Positions 1 to 6,888 of a DNA stretch of 24,598 bases are shown in pieces. Position 1 is the stretch's first letter. Every line of letters begins with the position of its first letter. The notes under the pieces were generated by a model that saw nothing but the letters and a program-made list of their open reading frames with translations, ran no database searches and was not told the origin of the DNA. Made by a program: the position numbers and the translations under genes. Source of the stretch: a virus; the IMG/VR virus record IMGVR_UViG_3300020139_000003, positions 1 through 24,598 of that record, one strand, 5' to 3'.

Positions 1-20
1 CTCCACTACCATCACCTCCT
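1..20 (-). promoter_or_regulatory. Ribosome binding site and probable start of a gene leaving the window
   Basis: On the minus strand an AGGAGGTG Shine-Dalgarno lies at 20-13, just after the stop codon of the preceding gene (24-22). A GTG at 6-4 has good spacing and would start the next gene of the operon, of which only two codons are inside the window. An ATG at 12-10 touches the Shine-Dalgarno and is too close. After a holin-like gene a lysis enzyme would be common, but nothing here shows the product. Confidence 0.5.
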
Positions 21-21
21 A

Positions 22-252
22 TCAGACAAGGTTTCCAGAGTTGCATATAGACGGAGGAAACTCAATCTCCACGGAGGTCACTCTTTGCCCAAGCTCGTAC
101 AAGATCTCCATTGCGCGCTGATTGATCTCCACGTGGAGCGGGAGAGCAAGTGGGCGGGTCTGCCGTCCTGGAGCGAGGCGGAATCGAATTGTAGGGCAAC
201 AGGGGCACCCGATTTCCATCATGTTGAGGTCGTAGATAATTTGCCCCCTCAT
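22..252 (-). CDS. Small hypothetical protein with a CPCC motif
   Basis: This 76-residue protein is not recognised. It has a short Cys pair (C-P-C-C near residues 16-19) that could bind a metal or form a disulfide, followed by an alternating hydrophobic/charged segment with an Ala-Met-Glu-Ile-Leu-Tyr-type helix. A GGTGAG ribosome site precedes the ATG, and the gene starts 12 bases after the holin-like gene. A competing frame starts with an ATG that overlaps the upstream stop (TGATG at 267-263) and runs 67 residues, but its Pro/Arg/Ser-rich composition looks less like a protein. Function cannot be inferred beyond its place in the lysis or tail-accessory end of the operon. Confidence 0.5.
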   Translation of the reverse strand: MRGQIIYDLNMMEIGCPCCPTIRFRLAPGRQTRPLALPLHVEINQRAMEILYELGQRVTSVEIEFPPSICNSGNLV

Positions 253-264
253 TTCTGCTCACCA

Positions 265-561
265 TCAGTCGGACCGCCGTGTGGCGTCAAGGATGCGGGA
301 GACGGTGAGCTGAATGTCTGCAAGTTCTCGCCGGGCCTCCCGCTGATCGTGGATAAGTTGCTCCTGGAGGGTAGCCAATCGCTCTGACGCAGTGGCAAGC
401 TGACGTAGCGACTCGGAGAGGACGCGCTTCAGGTCATCGTCCAGGCGGCAATAGTTATTGTTGCGACGATCAATTAGCTTGTGGGCGAGCAGAGCCAAAA
501 GCACCGCTATGCCCACTGCCCCGGACTGCACCAAAACGTTAACGTTGGCGGATTCCTGCAT
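265..561 (-). CDS. Putative holin-like small membrane protein (one TM plus coiled coil)
   Basis: The 98-residue protein has a short polar N-terminus, one hydrophobic segment at about residues 10-27 (many Ala, Leu, Val), a basic Asp-Arg-Arg turn, and then a long charged helix of about 55 residues with heptad-like Leu spacing. This is the layout of UviB/BhlA-type phage holins, which have one membrane segment and a cytoplasmic coiled coil, and the position at the end of the tail operon fits a lysis role. The start ATG has a strong GAGGAGG site. No sequence motif proves holin activity. A membrane-anchored tail-accessory protein is the alternative. Confidence 0.5.
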   Translation of the reverse strand: MQESANVNVLVQSGAVGIAVLLALLAHKLIDRRNNNYCRLDDDLKRVLSESLRQLATASERLATLQEQLIHDQREARRELADIQLTVSRILDATRRSD

Positions 562-576
562 CGCTATCCCCTCCTC

Positions 577-837
577 TTATGTGCTGAACGTCTGTCCGAC
601 GAGTGTCTTTGCCTGCTGGTACGCCTCCCACCGTTGGAGATACATAGGAGCGATTTCGGCGCTGAACTTGGCATCAATCTGCTCCGGAGCGAGCCCAGCG
701 AATTCCTCGGTTATTACCGTCTCCGTGATGGTGTCTGTGCCGTCGGTGACGGTGTACCGCACCACCAGAGCCCCGGTCGTGGTGGCGTTGAGGATTTCCA
801 TTCTTACGGTGGGTGGAGTTACCGCTGTTATTGCCAT
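577..837 (-). CDS. Small tail-accessory hypothetical protein
   Basis: The 86-residue protein has a Thr/Val-rich beta-type N-terminal half and an acidic helical C-terminal half with aromatic residues (Tyr-Leu-Gln-Arg-Trp). I do not recognise the family. The ATG at 837 is chosen because GGAGGT lies 7 bases upstream; the in-frame GTG nine bases earlier is part of that Shine-Dalgarno. It lies 13 bases after the receptor-binding-type gene and ahead of the holin-like gene. A role in tail-fibre assembly or as a small structural protein is a guess from position only. Confidence 0.6.
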   Translation of the reverse strand: MAITAVTPPTVRMEILNATTTGALVVRYTVTDGTDTITETVITEEFAGLAPEQIDAKFSAEIAPMYLQRWEAYQQAKTLVGQTFST

Positions 838-850
838 CTCTTCCACCTCC

Positions 851-2101
851 TCAAAAGATTTGGCGGCCTTGAAGTATGGCCTCAGCCCACGACTTCATTT
901 CATAGTCGGAAGCCATGCGTCTTAGCCACACTACTAGCGATTTGCGGGTATTTGGGCGCGCAGTAACATTCCACGATAGAGAGCTGAGATTGACTATCGA
1001 AGTCGGTGCTGTAAGTGGAATCGTGCCACGTCCTACAAACGGTCCTTCTGTATCCACGAACATCTTGGCTATACCTAATGATGCGCTCCAAGTCGCGCCG
1101 AATACGTGAACCCCTGTTGACAAAGATGATGGCCCATTAACAGAGAGGGTGAAAGTACCGGCAACACCAAATCTAAATATGGCAAACGGCGCCGTAGTGC
1201 GGGAGTAAAACTCTAGCCCTCTGCCGTAGCTAGCGAGGCAGTTTAATATGTTCCTAGCTATGCGGAAATCGCCCAAGACCATTTTGACCAATATCGTGCC
1301 TTCATCTAAGGGGACAAGATAAGGTAGGCGCACCTCAGAAGACTCTGCCGCCCTCGCCACCGCCGGATCCTGCCAGGATGTGGGGTAGGATTTTTGCTCG
1401 ATCTGAAGACCGTCGGCATAGAAGGTGCTTGTAGAATTGGACATGGATACTGCTAACCGTAGTTTGGCAGTTGATGCTCCCGTTGTAATAGTGAGAGTGA
1501 TCCGTTGCCATGCGTTATTACCTGACACTAGCGGTGTATTGGTGCCAAGGATAAGTGCGTCTGCACTGTCTCGTTCTTCTGCCCGAAGAAACACCCACGT
1601 GCTCGAATCTGCCAAGAAGTAGGCACTCAACGTATAAGTGGTATTGGGTGCTACACTGATGGATGTGGTTGAGACTCCGTCCCATCCTGCGCCATTACCT
1701 GTAACTTTGATAGAATAACTGCCGTGCCATGCTTTCTCGCTTGTACGCTGTAACGTTATATCCCCAAACGGAATTAGCCCCGACAAATCCGTCTCCGCAG
1801 ATGCCTGATTCACCGTGAGGAGATTCGTCGTCCCCTCTTCAATCCACAGCCCATCCGCCTCCCACCCAGGCACGCCTGTGGAGACCTCGGTACCGTTCAG
1901 TAGCGTGCGCTTGGAATTGCGCACAAAAATGGCGTGTTGCCCGTAGCGATTGGTGATCTGGGTTGTTCCACCGCTGACGAAGTGTCCACCATCAAGAGGG
2001 AGGTAGATGAGCGGGTAGTCGGGCGCGGCGGGATTCAGGATGTGGACCGCCCCGGGTGCGGACAGCGGCCGGTTGATTACCGCCAGCTTCGACGCGGCCA
2101 A
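851..2101 (-). CDS. Tail fibre / receptor-binding protein with carbohydrate-binding and LamG-like modules
   Basis: The 416-residue protein has an N-terminal attachment region of about 90 residues, then a jelly-roll module at about 90-245 in the style of CBM4/9-like domains seen in phage fibre and spike proteins. Supporting patterns are a Gly-Ser-Tyr-Ser-Ile-Lys-Val-Thr-Gly segment, a Thr-Tyr-Thr-Leu-Ser-Ala-Tyr strand, and a closing Asp-Gly-Leu-Gln-Ile-Glu then Thr-Ser-Trp. The last 165 residues look like a concanavalin/LamG-type sandwich. It probably sits at the tail tip and binds host surface glycans. The start is TTG at 2101, immediately after the upstream TAG, with GGGAGGT seven bases before it. 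Parts of the gene are visibly richer in A/T than the head genes, suggesting module exchange. Fold assignments are by pattern only. Confidence 0.7.
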   Translation of the reverse strand: MAASKLAVINRPLSAPGAVHILNPAAPDYPLIYLPLDGGHFVSGGTTQITNRYGQHAIFVRNSKRTLLNGTEVSTGVPGWEADGLWIEEGTTNLLTVNQASAETDLSGLIPFGDITLQRTSEKAWHGSYSIKVTGNGAGWDGVSTTSISVAPNTTYTLSAYFLADSSTWVFLRAEERDSADALILGTNTPLVSGNNAWQRITLTITTGASTAKLRLAVSMSNSTSTFYADGLQIEQKSYPTSWQDPAVARAAESSEVRLPYLVPLDEGTILVKMVLGDFRIARNILNCLASYGRGLEFYSRTTAPFAIFRFGVAGTFTLSVNGPSSLSTGVHVFGATWSASLGIAKMFVDTEGPFVGRGTIPLTAPTSIVNLSSLSWNVTARPNTRKSLVVWLRRMASDYEMKSWAEAILQGRQIF

Positions 2102-2653
2102 CTACGATACCTCCCTGAGCCAAACCTTCACCGCACCGAGGGCGTTGGTGGAATCGTTATTCTTGACGATCACCTGCAGAGCCCGTACGCCATTTGCGGC
2201 CACGCGGACGGTGCGCTGGATGGTTGCGGAAGCGGTTCGCGGAACGGAGTACGAGGAGAAGGGCGCTGAGGTGTGATCCCAAATCAGCCCGCCCGCACCG
2301 TCATCTACCGCAGTGAGAATTAATACGTCTGGATCAGCGGTGATGCTCGCGCCGAATGTGACGGATGCGGTGACGTTGACGATGTCACTCACGCGGTCGA
2401 GGATGATGTAGCCGCCGGAGACACCCACCAGGGCTTGAGCAGAAGCATTGGTCGAAGTCCCGGAGGCAGAATGACCCGCCGGGACGGAAGTGACGTTGAC
2501 GACTTGGGTTTGGGTGACGATGCCACGAGCCACGGGGGCCCCAGATGCATCAAGGCTGGCTGGAGCTATGAGTTGTATGGCGTCTCCATCTGCTGTCTCA
2601 ATGTACTTTTGCGATCCTCGCCCGGTCCATCCTCTCACATCTCCCGTTGCCAT
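2102..2653 (-). CDS. Tail-tip/baseplate structural protein (hypothetical)
   Basis: The 183-residue protein is rich in Ser, Thr, Val and Ala, with alternating beta-strand patterns throughout and no cysteine, signal peptide or membrane segment. It lies between the small OB-like baseplate protein and the receptor-binding-type protein, so a tail-tip or fibre-connector role is likely. The strong AAGGAGG site nine bases before the ATG supports the start, and its TAG stop directly precedes the TTG of the next gene. The middle part, with Val-Ser-Gly-Gly-Tyr-Ile-Ile-Leu-Asp followed by a strand-rich region, could be a jelly-roll domain. No family is recognised. Confidence 0.6.
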   Translation of the reverse strand: MATGDVRGWTGRGSQKYIETADGDAIQLIAPASLDASGAPVARGIVTQTQVVNVTSVPAGHSASGTSTNASAQALVGVSGGYIILDRVSDIVNVTASVTFGASITADPDVLILTAVDDGAGGLIWDHTSAPFSSYSVPRTASATIQRTVRVAANGVRALQVIVKNNDSTNALGAVKVWLREVS

Positions 2654-2669
2654 AGCTCATCCCTCCTTC

Positions 2670-2909
2670 TCAAATTTTAGCAACTACCAAGCCACCGTTT
2701 ACTCCACCCACAAGCTCCACCCGGTCATTGACCGCCAACGTCAGCCCAGCCACGTACGGTACCCAACGGGTTTCAGCGCTCGTGGAGGTGCGCTTCAGCT
2801 TCACATATCCAGTCCACGTCCCACTCCCCACCTGCGACACAATCCACACATCCACTCCACGCCTGCGACGGGCAACATCCTCTGCCACCGTCGCAAGATC
2901 GCGGATCAT
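2670..2909 (-). CDS. Small baseplate protein, possibly OB-fold
   Basis: The 79-residue protein begins with a short charged helix (Val-Ala-Glu-Asp-Val-Ala-Arg-Arg-Arg-Arg), then continues as five or so predicted strands containing Gly-Tyr-Val-Lys-Leu, Trp-Val-Pro-Tyr and a final Asp-Arg-Val-Glu-Leu-Val-Gly-Gly. This pattern resembles the small OB-fold domains found on tail-hub proteins. The start overlaps the upstream stop by four bases (ATGA at 2909-2906), so translation is probably coupled to the hub protein, with which it may form a complex. The family is not identified with certainty. Confidence 0.55.
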   Translation of the reverse strand: MIRDLATVAEDVARRRRGVDVWIVSQVGSGTWTGYVKLKRTSTSAETRWVPYVAGLTLAVNDRVELVGGVNGGLVVAKI

Positions 2910-4687
2910 AGCTGGCTCACCTCAAGCTGCACATCGTATGTTTTTCCGTCGTCTGTGAGGCGGAAAGCTTCGACCACGTAGGTATGCGGCGCCTCGTCGG
3001 GGCCATGCCGCGTCAGAATTACGTCCCCTGCCTCCAAAGTCACCACATTCTGATGGTAATCCGCCGGATGAAGAATGCGAGCGGTATAGGTCTCACGAGA
3101 GCGGCGCTGGAGCTCAACGAGAGCGGCATAGTCGAGTTGCTGTTGCGTAGCGGCAAAGGGGAAACGCAGCACCGGTGTAGCCCGATTTCCCACGCGAACG
3201 GTGCTTGTGCTGGACCAAGCGTCGTCGTTGCGCTTGGTGGAGATGAGCGGGCTCTTCGGATCACCATTTTCCGCAAGCACAATGTTGGCGATATCGGCAT
3301 CGCTCCAGGTGGTCGACGCCTCCAGCACCAGCGGAAACTCCGACAGATCTCGCCATGGATCCACATCCACCGGCCGGGCCACCAGATACCCTTCGCGGTC
3401 GTAGAAGAGCTCCCATCCCCGCGAAGCACAGAGCTCCTGGAGGCACTCCCACTTCGACCGCCCCCGCTCCCAGGTGACGGCCGCCACCCATTCGCGGCTT
3501 GAAGCCAAGCGGAATTTCGTTTCACCCTCCCCGGCAGCCACGTCCTGAATGATGTCGGTCAGGTAGACCTTCTTTGCAGTGTCCACAGTAACGCGGGTCA
3601 CACGCAGGTCCCGTACCGCCACGGGCGGGCCATACCGTGCGAGGAACGTCAGCCGCACGTACCGGGCGCTCACGTCGTCCAGCCGCACATCCATGACCGC
3701 GCCCGCAGAGGCTACCGTTACAACTTCTGTCCAAGCAGAACCATCCGTAGACCGCTCCACTTTGACCTTGTAGCGAGCTTCCGGATCAGTTTCGCTAACA
3801 CCCAATTCTGCTCGAATGCGGTTGATTGTCTGTGCCGAGCCCAGATCTGCCCGCAGCCATCGCTCATAGTCGCTCGTCGTCGGCCGCCAGCTTGTGGCCC
3901 GGTCGCCGTCGATTGCGTTGCTGGCCGGGTAGCTACTGGCGGTTGTGATTGTCACGCCCAAGGTGATGGGGCCGGTCGCCTTGGTCGTCGTGACCCGCAG
4001 ATATCTAAGCACCCCCGCGCTGAACGCGCCCCAGGTGCGCCCGTCGCTGGATTTTTCAATGATTGCGGTGCCGTTGGTCGTTGCGGTCACGGTCTGCACG
4101 TCCTCCACCGCCTTGAGGTCGATGTAGACGATGGATTTCAACTGCGTCATGCCCGGAGCCGAATAGTCCACGCTGTAATTGCCCTGAAGTGGATCACCGG
4201 ACTCGCTTGTAGGCGTAACGGTCTGTTCGATACCGAGAATGGTCGCCTTGGTCAGCTTTTCGTACACCCGCCCTTGAGCGGTGATGTCTCCACCAGCGGC
4301 CAGGGACGACGATGCCGTCACGTTACTGATTAGATTGGCGGTCTCCGTGGCCGTGGTGTCCTCATAGGTCTGCTCGTCTGTCCACCGCGCCAGGGCCAGG
4401 CGTTTTGCCTTGTCCCGGCAGGAGATACGGACGGTGGTCTGGCCGGGTCGCTCGTCCTGAATTACCTCGTCTATATAACCCCAGAACACGTCGTTAGAGC
4501 CGTCCTGCACCCGCACCATTCGCCCCAACACCCGTACATCAGCAGCCTCATCGGTACCTGCAAGCTCGATATCGCAAGTGCGGCGGATTGGCCGGCGACG
4601 GTCGCAGGTCACCTCGATCCGGGAGCAGGTTAACTCTCGCACAAGAGACGTCCCGTCACTCTCGTAGAGTAGAGCCGTGAGACTCAT
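2906..4687 (-). CDS. Tail hub/endopeptidase-position protein with an inserted discoidin (F5/8 type C) domain
   Basis: The 593-residue protein has tail-hub-like ends: an N-terminal beta domain (about 1-125, with Phe-Trp-Gly-Tyr-Ile-Asp-Glu and Ile-Ser-Cys-Arg-Asp) and a C-terminal half (about 375-593) including Trp-Glu-Cys-Leu-Gln-Glu-Leu-Cys and Gly-Asp-Val-Ile-Leu-Thr. Between them lies a module at about 243-366 with discoidin hallmarks: Ser-Asn-Ala-Ile-Asp-Gly-Asp, Thr-Ser-Trp, a Trp-Leu-Arg-Ala-Asp-Leu-Gly strand, and a final Ala-Arg-Tyr-Val-Arg-Leu-Thr. About 100 further strand-rich residues (140-240) precede it. Discoidin domains bind glycans or lipids, so this hub probably also contacts the host surface. 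The ATG overlaps the upstream stop (ATGA), giving coupled synthesis with the neighbouring tail-tip protein. No peptidase motif is seen. Confidence 0.75.
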   Translation of the reverse strand: MSLTALLYESDGTSLVRELTCSRIEVTCDRRRPIRRTCDIELAGTDEAADVRVLGRMVRVQDGSNDVFWGYIDEVIQDERPGQTTVRISCRDKAKRLALARWTDEQTYEDTTATETANLISNVTASSSLAAGGDITAQGRVYEKLTKATILGIEQTVTPTSESGDPLQGNYSVDYSAPGMTQLKSIVYIDLKAVEDVQTVTATTNGTAIIEKSSDGRTWGAFSAGVLRYLRVTTTKATGPITLGVTITTASSYPASNAIDGDRATSWRPTTSDYERWLRADLGSAQTINRIRAELGVSETDPEARYKVKVERSTDGSAWTEVVTVASAGAVMDVRLDDVSARYVRLTFLARYGPPVAVRDLRVTRVTVDTAKKVYLTDIIQDVAAGEGETKFRLASSREWVAAVTWERGRSKWECLQELCASRGWELFYDREGYLVARPVDVDPWRDLSEFPLVLEASTTWSDADIANIVLAENGDPKSPLISTKRNDDAWSSTSTVRVGNRATPVLRFPFAATQQQLDYAALVELQRRSRETYTARILHPADYHQNVVTLEAGDVILTRHGPDEAPHTYVVEAFRLTDDGKTYDVQLEVSQL

Positions 4688-6876
4688 GCTGGCGTCACCT
4701 CAGTGAGCACCACGGGGAGCCACCCAGCACCCGCCCACATCTCATCCAGCCGTACCGACTGACTAACCTTGCCCCGGAACCTGTCACCCGACTGATCGCG
4801 GTAGTAAATCACCGCCCCGGCGGAGAATAGAGCCAGCAATTGATCCCGCTCATCTAGGCTCTGGTACAGGATGAGCAAGGTCATCTCACCCTTGCCCCAA
4901 CCGCGATCTTGTACGACCCAGGTTCCGTCCAGCGCCTGCCTCGCGGAGGCCAGACGCGTCTGGACAAATCCCCGTCGAGCGGGCTCGCGGAGACGGACCT
5001 GCTGCCCCTGAATCCACACTCCGCTGATCGTCACTGTGGCACTGGCGGTGGAGCTGTAGTCTGACTCGAATCCGTCAGAAGCCACCGCAGTGATTTTGTA
5101 CTGCATCGCAGTGCCGCTCTTGACGTAGCGGTCGCTGTAATTCGTCGCTGTAACCAGAACAGTATTGATCTTTTCCCAAGTCGTACCTCCATCCGCAGAT
5201 TGATACACGTTATATCCTGCCAGAGCCTCTCCATTGTGAGCATTCCAAGAGAGATCTATCTCCGCATTTGCCGCGTCGGCCGTCGCGGTCAGGCCCGTGG
5301 GAGCGGAGAGGATAAGCTTGAACCATCCGCCAGAGGGAATATCGCTGTAACCTCCATTCTCATCCCATGCCCGCCAGGTCCAGCGGTACAGAACTCCGTA
5401 TGAGAGAAGCCCCGCTGGGACAGTGACTGCGACGGTGCTTCCGGGAGTTGCAGAATCCTCAACTTCGCCGGAATCCCAAACCACATTTCCCAGTTCGTCA
5501 TAAACCCAGTGACGGCGTTTGGCCATGTTGACGTTGTCCTCTGAGTTGTAAACGCCTTGGAGTTGCAGCTGAAGGGTGTCGTAGATGATAGTCGGATTGG
5601 ATTGGGTACCGTTGGGGGAGGAGATAGCAACAGAAGGCTTGGTGTAGATAACTTCTAGTTTGGGACGAAGAGAACTATTGGAATAGTCCGAGGAATAGAA
5701 AAATTTTGCATAATAATTACTGTCAGTACTGTTGATAAGCTTAATTCCATAGTTGGCAACGCTGCCCTCATACCAACTCCTCACTAAAGATGTTAATTCC
5801 CACGAATACCATGCAGCAGTGTTATTGTGTACATAAGCGCTACTGGCCGCTGACGATTCGTGGGAAGGCTGATTGTTCCGCGTAACTACATACTCCTCCC
5901 ATGGGGCGAGGACCCTATGCGCATAGACGTAAGATGGGTAGTCCGCGCCCACGGTAGGATACACATACAACCAAAGCTTGGCCGAGGTGATCCCCAACCC
6001 TTCGCCAAGCGGCTCTAGTGAGAACTCTATCAACCCCCGCCCATGCGTGGCCCAGGTGTTAATTACACCAACACGTATGTATATATCTCCTCCGTAATTA
6101 GTGTCTTCATAACCGGAAGTGGCGTTCACCCAGCTATCCTTCCCATCTGTCGGCCCCGGCTGGAGCGTAATGGTAGGATCCACCACCACCGGCCACGCCC
6201 GTTCGGAGTCGGAGAGCCAGGACGCATCCGGGGTAATGGTGAGATATGTGCCGTCCCATGCGAGTACAGCGGGACCCCGCGCGCCGTTGGCGTCCTGACA
6301 CCACGGGGCAAGTATCCGACCCAGAGCGCCATCGGCGTTCTTCACCTCGATGGAGCCATCAGGAGCCGGATGAAGGGTAAGGTTAACCTGCTCCACCACG
6401 CGGAAGCTGAACGACGCCGGGGCCTGCGGGGAACGGAGAACGATACTCTCCTTCAACCGCTCTACACCGTGTTCGTAGACTAGATCAGCATCGGTCCACA
6501 GGTCGGCGTAAGTAACGCGGTTGCCCTCCACCACCGGCTGGACCACCGTACGGACGTCAACGGCGGAGAGGGTGATGTACTTACCGACCCCGAAGCCAAT
6601 GCGCTGGCGCCCACGGGGGCCAAAGCGGATGCGAAGAGGGACGCGGTTGACAGCATGAGAAAAGCCATCCGGACGCTCGTCGGCGACGACGGCGTTGTCC
6701 GTCTCCTCCCATTGGCCTGTGTCGCGATCCAGGTAGTGTTGACCCTCCTGAAGAACCACGACCCTGCGACCGTCAGGGAGGCGGAAGTGCTTGGCGTTGG
6801 CCCTACGGAGGTCGGTATCCTCGTAAGCATCCACCGTCTGGCCATCAAGCTCAATCTGCTTAGGGATCAGAGCCAC
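4684..6876 (-). CDS. Distal tail protein fused to DNRLRE and fibronectin-like adhesin domains
   Basis: The 730-residue protein is a mosaic. Residues 1 to about 235 resemble the leader region of large bacterial surface proteins, ending in a Trp-Pro-Val-Val-Val-Asp-Pro-Thr segment. About 240-407 is a DNRLRE-type domain (Lys-Asp-Ser-Trp-Val, Asn-Tyr-Gly-Gly, Gly-Leu-Ile-Glu-Phe-Ser-Leu, Ser-Ala-Lys-Leu-Trp-Leu-Tyr, Tyr-Gly-Ile-Lys-Leu-Ile). About 410-520 is Ig-like, and about 523-613 is a fibronectin type III domain (Gly-Tyr-Asn-Val-Tyr-Gln-Ser). The last 115 residues look like a phage tail-tip domain. The start is GTG at 6876 with GAGGAGG seven bases upstream. It follows the tape measure gene by 12 bases, the usual place of the distal tail protein. 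The region coding for the DNRLRE domain is clearly A/T-richer than its flanks, suggesting acquisition. Confidence 0.75.
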   Translation of the reverse strand: MALIPKQIELDGQTVDAYEDTDLRRANAKHFRLPDGRRVVVLQEGQHYLDRDTGQWEETDNAVVADERPDGFSHAVNRVPLRIRFGPRGRQRIGFGVGKYITLSAVDVRTVVQPVVEGNRVTYADLWTDADLVYEHGVERLKESIVLRSPQAPASFSFRVVEQVNLTLHPAPDGSIEVKNADGALGRILAPWCQDANGARGPAVLAWDGTYLTITPDASWLSDSERAWPVVVDPTITLQPGPTDGKDSWVNATSGYEDTNYGGDIYIRVGVINTWATHGRGLIEFSLEPLGEGLGITSAKLWLYVYPTVGADYPSYVYAHRVLAPWEEYVVTRNNQPSHESSAASSAYVHNNTAAWYSWELTSLVRSWYEGSVANYGIKLINSTDSNYYAKFFYSSDYSNSSLRPKLEVIYTKPSVAISSPNGTQSNPTIIYDTLQLQLQGVYNSEDNVNMAKRRHWVYDELGNVVWDSGEVEDSATPGSTVAVTVPAGLLSYGVLYRWTWRAWDENGGYSDIPSGGWFKLILSAPTGLTATADAANAEIDLSWNAHNGEALAGYNVYQSADGGTTWEKINTVLVTATNYSDRYVKSGTAMQYKITAVASDGFESDYSSTASATVTISGVWIQGQQVRLREPARRGFVQTRLASARQALDGTWVVQDRGWGKGEMTLLILYQSLDERDQLLALFSAGAVIYYRDQSGDRFRGKVSQSVRLDEMWAGAGWLPVVLTEVTPA

Positions 6877-6888
6877 TGTGCTACCTCC

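Noticed and set aside
481-966. Long plus-strand frames opposite the tail-fibre and accessory genes
   Set aside because: They lie antisense to well-supported genes, lack ribosome sites and have Cys/His/Pro-rich composition typical of reversed frames.
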